This document shows, in pieces, positions 31,236 through 38,147 of a DNA stretch of 38,147 nucleotides. Every line of letters starts with the position of its first letter. Position 1 is the first letter of the stretch. Both the position numbers and the translations under genes were made by a program. A model generated the notes under the pieces. The model searched no databases. It was not told where the DNA came from and saw nothing but the letters and a program-made list of their open reading frames with translations. This stretch comes from Polyangium sp. 15x6 (lineage in GTDB: Bacteria > Myxococcota_A > Polyangia > Polyangiales > Polyangiaceae): the NCBI RefSeq assembly GCF_029960785.1, contig NZ_JASBQE010000109.1, positions 1-38,147 on the forward strand, in the 5' to 3' direction.

Positions 31236-31640
31236 TTACTGCACGGCCTCCTTTGGATCCATCCACACCACCTCCCAGTGGTGCCCGTCGAGGTCCTCGA
31301 AGCTCCGGCTGTACATGAACGCGTGGTCCTCCGGCGGTCCCCCGTCCTTGGCGCCGCAGGCGAGCGCCTTCGTCCACATCGCTTCCACCTCGGCGCGGCT
31401 CTCGCACGAGATCCCGTAGGCCCCCTCCACGTGCGTCTTGGTGTCGCAGATCTGCTTCTTGGTGAACGTCTTGAAGAGGTCCTCGACGACCAGCATCGCG
31501 TAGGCGTGCTTGCCGATGAGCATGCAGGCTCCGTTCTCGGAGTCGAACTTCGGGTTGAACGTGAAGCCGAGGGCCTTGAAGAACGCCACGGTGCGATCGA
31601 GGTTCTTGATGGGCAGGCTGACGAAGAGCTTGTGGGACAT
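31236..31640 (-). CDS. VOC-family (glyoxalase/bleomycin-resistance-like) protein
   Basis: 134 residues with the beta-alpha-beta-beta-beta VOC fold: LFVSLPIKNLDRTVAFFKAL, then FMYSRSFEDLDGHHWEVVWM. Members act as metal-dependent lyases, dioxygenases or binding proteins; the substrate cannot be told. AAAGGAGGACC immediately before ATG 31640 decides this start over an upstream ATG at 31661. Probably a single-gene transcript. Confidence 0.85.
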   Translation of the reverse strand: MSHKLFVSLPIKNLDRTVAFFKALGFTFNPKFDSENGACMLIGKHAYAMLVVEDLFKTFTKKQICDTKTHVEGAYGISCESRAEVEAMWTKALACGAKDGGPPEDHAFMYSRSFEDLDGHHWEVVWMDPKEAVQ

Positions 31641-31727
31641 GAGGTCCTCCTTTGGCGCCATGGACTCCCCGCCGGCGGAAAAATCATCGGTCGCCTGCAG
31701 CTTTGCCCGCCGCCGGGGCCCTGAGCC

Positions 31728-35048
<3,321 letters not shown>

Positions 35049-35337
35049 GGCAATCCGTCGGTGCGCGGCGCTCCCCCCCACGCGATGACGTCTCCGGAGC
35101 GTACCTTCATTTTCATCGTGACACGCGACAAAAAGGCCTCGCCGGAGAAAACGTGCTGCGTCTCGGTCCGTCTGTGACGTTCCTCCAAGCGCATCATGTC
35201 CGCAGGATTTGCGCGCATGCGCGGCCGCATCGAATGCACGTGATGCGAGGCGCATGAAGGCTCACCTCGCGCGCCGCGAAGGGTGAGGAAAACGAAGCTT
35301 TGCGAAGGCTCGGGGGCTGGGACTAGAGTCCCTTCGC

Positions 35338-36561
35338 ATGAGCACGCGACAGTCTCTTTTGCCTCGCGAGGTCTACGTCGTCGACGCCGTCCGCACGCCG
35401 ATCGGGCGTTACGCCGGAGGGCTCGCGAGCGTGCGGCCCGACGACCTCGCGGCGCACGTCGTGTCGGCGCTGGCGAAGCGGAACGAGGCGCTCGCACCGC
35501 GGCTCGATCACGTGGTGTTCGGTGCGACGAACCAGGCGGGCGAGGACAACCGGAACGTCGCGCGCATGGCGCTGCTCATCGCGGGCCTGCCGTACGAGGT
35601 GCCGGCGGTGACGGTGAACCGGCTCTGCGGCTCGGGTCTCGAAGCGGTCGCGGACGCGGCGCGGATGATCGCCGTGGGCGAGGCGTCGTGCGTGATCGCG
35701 GGCGGGGTCGAGAGCATGACGCGCGCGCCGTTCTCCATGCCGAAGCAGGCCAGCGCGTTCGATCGCACGCCGCCGCCGGTCTACGACACGACGCTCGGCT
35801 GGCGGTACGAGAACCCGCGGATGAAGGCGCGTTTCCCGCTGATCTCGATGGGCGAGACGGCCGAGAACGTGGCCGAGAAGTACGGCGTCTCCCGAGAAGA
35901 TCAGGATCGCTTCGCGGTCGAGTCGCAGCGCCGGGCCGCCGAGGCGTGGAAGGGCGGGGCCTTCGCGGCCGAGGTGGTGCCCGTGCCGATCCCGCAAAAG
36001 AAAGGCGATCCCGTGCTGTTCGACCGCGACGAGTCCGTGCGCGAAGGCACGACGGTGGACGCGCTCGCGAAGCTGCCGGCGGTGTTCAAGAAGGGCGGCA
36101 GCGTGACGGCGGGCAACTCCTCGCCGATCAACGACGGCGCCTCGGGGCTCTTGCTCGCGTCGGCGGAGGTCGTCGCGCAGGCGGGCGTGACGCCGCTCGC
36201 GCGCGTGCTCGGCAGCCAGACGGCCGGCGTGGATCCGAGCTTCATGGGCGAGGGGCCGATCCCCGCCGTCCGAAAGTTGCTCACCCGGGCGGGCCTTCAG
36301 GCCTCGGACGTGGATCTCGTCGAGCTGAACGAGGCGTTCGCGGCGCAGGCGCTCGCGTGCGTGCGCGCGCTCGAGCTCGACCCGTCGCGCGTCAACGTGA
36401 ACGGGGGCGCCATCGCGCTCGGCCACCCGATCGGCTCGTCGGGCGCGCGGATCGCCTGCACGCTCGTGCACGCGATGAAGGCGCGCGAAAAGAAGCTCGG
36501 CCTCGCGTCGCTCTGCATCGGCGTGGGGCAAGGGATCGCGGCTCTGTTCGAAAAAGTCTGA
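35338..36561 (+). CDS. Thiolase (acetyl-CoA acetyltransferase / 3-oxoadipyl-CoA thiolase type)
   Basis: 407 residues, full length. Nucleophile Cys97 in NRLCGSG; His363 in [16 protein letters not shown]; second Cys393 in CIGVGQG. The segment [17 protein letters not shown] is typical of the PcaF/PaaJ-like branch, which cleaves 3-oxoadipyl-CoA, but many members of this branch act in general beta-oxidation or acetoacetyl-CoA formation. It is followed at 48 bp by the cyclophilin gene. The upstream gap to the kinase start (35049-35337) holds no gene and must contain the divergent promoters. Confidence 0.92.
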   Translation: MSTRQSLLPREVYVVDAVRTPIGRYAGGLASVRPDDLAAHVVSALAKRNEALAPRLDHVVFGATNQAGEDNRNVARMALLIAGLPYEVPAVTVNRLCGSGLEAVADAARMIAVGEASCVIAGGVESMTRAPFSMPKQASAFDRTPPPVYDTTLGWRYENPRMKARFPLISMGETAENVAEKYGVSREDQDRFAVESQRRAAEAWKGGAFAAEVVPVPIPQKKGDPVLFDRDESVREGTTVDALAKLPAVFKKGGSVTAGNSSPINDGASGLLLASAEVVAQAGVTPLARVLGSQTAGVDPSFMGEGPIPAVRKLLTRAGLQASDVDLVELNEAFAAQALACVRALELDPSRVNVNGGAIALGHPIGSSGARIACTLVHAMKAREKKLGLASLCIGVGQGIAALFEKV

Positions 36562-36608
36562 GGGGGATCGGGGCCCGATGGCCCCAGGTAAAGAAGGAAG
36601 GAAGAGAC

Positions 36609-37178
36609 ATGGAATTTCCGGCCATCAACGTGCCCGGCCAAGGGCAACTCCACGCGCGGCTCGTCACGACGCTCGGCGAGATCATCATCCGGCTCGAGGA
36701 GGAGCGCGCGCCGAACACCGTGAAGAACTTCGTCGGCCTCGCGACGGGCACGATCAGCTGGACGGACCCGAAGACCGGGCAGGCCCAGCAGAACAACCCG
36801 CTCTACAACGGCGTCCGCTTCCACCGGGTGATCCCGAGATTCATGATCCAGTGCGGCGATCCGCTCACGCGTCACCTGGACACGGGGGCGCGGTGGGGCA
36901 CAGGCGGACCGGGCTACAAGTTCGCCGATGAGTTCCACCCGGAGCTCCGGCACGACGGGGCGGGCGTGCTCTCCATGGCGAACAGCGGCCCGGGGTCGAA
37001 CGGGTCGCAGTGGTTCATCACGGAGGGGCCGACGCCGCACCTCAACAACAAGCACTCGGTCTTCGGCCGGGTCGTGAGTGGTCAGGACGTGGTCAACAAG
37101 ATCGCGAACGTCCAGACCACGCGGGATCGGCCGGTGCAGGACGTGGTGCTCGAGCGGGTGGAGATCTTCCGGCAGTAG
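36609..37178 (+). CDS. Cyclophilin-type peptidyl-prolyl isomerase
   Basis: 189 residues, without signal peptide, so cytoplasmic. Cyclophilin signature [15 protein letters not shown], active-site Gln/Phe in GSQWFIT and the His of [11 protein letters not shown] are present. It catalyses cis-trans isomerisation of Xaa-Pro bonds during folding. AAGGAAGGAAGAG upstream supports ATG 36609. Likely co-transcribed with the thiolase. Confidence 0.93.
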   Translation: MEFPAINVPGQGQLHARLVTTLGEIIIRLEEERAPNTVKNFVGLATGTISWTDPKTGQAQQNNPLYNGVRFHRVIPRFMIQCGDPLTRHLDTGARWGTGGPGYKFADEFHPELRHDGAGVLSMANSGPGSNGSQWFITEGPTPHLNNKHSVFGRVVSGQDVVNKIANVQTTRDRPVQDVVLERVEIFRQ

Positions 37179-37196
37179 CCGGAGCGGGCGAACGGG

Positions 37197-37222
37197 CGCC
37201 GGGCCTCCATGGAGACCCGGCG
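37197..37222. terminator. Bidirectional hairpin
   Basis: CGCCGGG / CCCGGCG with an inner CTCC/GGAG stem, one mismatch and an AT loop, between the cyclophilin stop (37178) and the convergent Cys-rich protein stop (37234). No T tract. Confidence 0.6.
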
Positions 37223-37233
37223 CGCGGCTTCGA

Positions 37234-38147
37234 TCAGGGCTGGCAGGTCTTGTTCGCGCCCGCGCCCATGCACTTGTTGGTGAGGCAATCGGCGTTCGCG
37301 TTGCACGGGGCGCCGACCTCGCCCTTGCAGACGCCGGCCCCGTCGCAGGCCTTGTTGCCCATGCAGGTCGTCATGGCGTTCGTGTCGTCCTGGTTGACCG
37401 GCACGTTCGAGCAGGTGCCCTCCTGGCCCATGACGTTGCACGCCTTGCACGTCCCGGTGCAATCGGTGTCGCAACAGACGCCGTCCGCGCAGAATCCGCT
37501 CCCGCACTCGTCGTTGTTCGCGCACGCCGCCGCGATGCACTTCTTCGGGCACGTGCCGCCGCAATCGACGCCGGTCTCGTCGCCGTTCATCACGCCGTCG
37601 TCGCAGGCGACGCACGTGTGGTCGGGCAGGCACGTCGCGTTCGCGCCCGTGCAGTCGGCGTCGGCGACACAGGCCACGCACGTGTACTCGTGGCATTTCG
37701 GCGTCGGATCGTTGCAGTCCCCGTCGTCCAAGCAATCGACGCACATGCCGGCTTCGTTGCACACGCCGCCCTGGCAGGGGTCGCCGGGCGTCGGCACGTG
37801 CATGGGCATGCCGTTCACGCAGGCCGAGTCCGTGCAGGGGTTGCCGTCGCCGGACGGCGTGTCTTGCTCGTCGTCGATCTCCCTCTCGCCGCCCATGCCG
37901 TCGCAGACGAGGTCCTTGCAGTCGCCGTCGGTCGGGTCGGGCAGGCCCATGCCGTCGGGCGCGTCGGTCGCCTCGCACTTCCCCTGAACGCAGTCCCACT
38001 CGCGGCAAGCCGTGTTCGCCGGGCAATCCGTGGGGTTCTGGCAAGGCGTGCCGCCCGAGCCACCCGCGCCGCCGACGCCGCCGACCCCGCCCGCGCCGCC
38101 GACGCCGCCGACCCCGCCCGCGCCGCCGACGCCGCCGACCCCGCCCG
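37234..38147 (-). CDS. Cys-rich surface protein, N-terminus outside the window
   Basis: About 304 residues are visible and the frame is open to the window edge. The visible part starts with a Gly/Ala/Val-rich linker encoded by near-perfect 27-bp repeats (about 38066-38147). It continues with Cys-rich repeats: [47 protein letters not shown] (a phrase frequent in myxobacterial surface proteins) and [18 protein letters not shown], ending in CQP. No catalytic motif. Probably a secreted or lipid-anchored structural or adhesive protein; the signal sequence lies beyond the window. Confidence 0.75.
   Translation of the reverse strand, partial: GGVGGVGGAGGVGGVGGAGGVGGVGGAGGSGGTPCQNPTDCPANTACREWDCVQGKCEATDAPDGMGLPDPTDGDCKDLVCDGMGGEREIDDEQDTPSGDGNPCTDSACVNGMPMHVPTPGDPCQGGVCNEAGMCVDCLDDGDCNDPTPKCHEYTCVACVADADCTGANATCLPDHTCVACDDGVMNGDETGVDCGGTCPKKCIAAACANNDECGSGFCADGVCCDTDCTGTCKACNVMGQEGTCSNVPVNQDDTNAMTTCMGNKACDGAGVCKGEVGAPCNANADCLTNKCMGAGANKTCQP

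Overview
The window reads as chromosomal DNA of a Myxococcota bacterium, most likely order Polyangiales (the Sorangium/Polyangium group). The evidence is very high GC, many Cys-rich lipoproteins, PEGA/TPR proteins with Pro- or Gly-rich linkers, a MopE-like D/N-rich motif, a four-GAF hybrid histidine kinase and a DUF224-type electron-transfer oxidoreductase. No rRNA, tRNA or CRISPR array was seen.

Layout. 1-4.8 kb: end of an unknown protein, a TPR/PEGA secreted protein, a YfaP-like lipoprotein, a membrane b-type cytochrome/Fe-S oxidoreductase resembling ETF:menaquinone oxidoreductases, and a small zinc-ribbon protein. 4.8-9.5 kb: an Omp85/TamA-like outer-membrane protein, divergent from a two-gene respiratory module made of a Rieske protein and a cytochrome b fused to two c-type haem domains. 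9.5-10.8 kb: a helical hypothetical gene and a GC-rich non-coding tract; this block exists again, damaged and split, at 18.1-19.2 kb and 30.0-30.4 kb. 10.8-18.1 kb: an accessory region with small secreted Cys-rich proteins, a membrane-tethered ECF-type sigma factor followed by a coupled small acidic protein and a TPR/PEGA/barrel-like protein, a Cys-rich lipoprotein, and a bacteriocin-like peptide with a possible small membrane partner.

18.1-30.4 kb is a mosaic mobile region. It holds a decayed IS91-like (HUH) element, a non-autonomous deletion derivative of the same element, an integrase N-terminal stub, a frameshifted integrase 3' part abutting an N-terminally truncated POT transporter, and an intact esterase locus (tannase-family plus type-B carboxylesterase). 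The esterase locus is divergent from an NrtR-like Nudix/wHTH regulator, with two palindromic operators between them. Two hypothetical genes lie in the same stretch.

30.5-38.1 kb returns to ordinary content: a lipoprotein, a VOC protein, a large hybrid histidine kinase, a thiolase, a cyclophilin and the 3' part of a Cys-rich surface protein.

Working together: the Rieske/cytochrome b-c pair is a quinol-oxidising complex. The DUF224 protein could feed quinone from acyl-CoA dehydrogenation, to which the distant thiolase would be metabolically related. The esterases and the Nudix regulator form a plausible aromatic-ester utilisation locus. The most unusual parts are the bacteriocin-like pair, the twin-CX3C secreted proteins, the sigma/PEGA cluster and the IS91-associated duplication.
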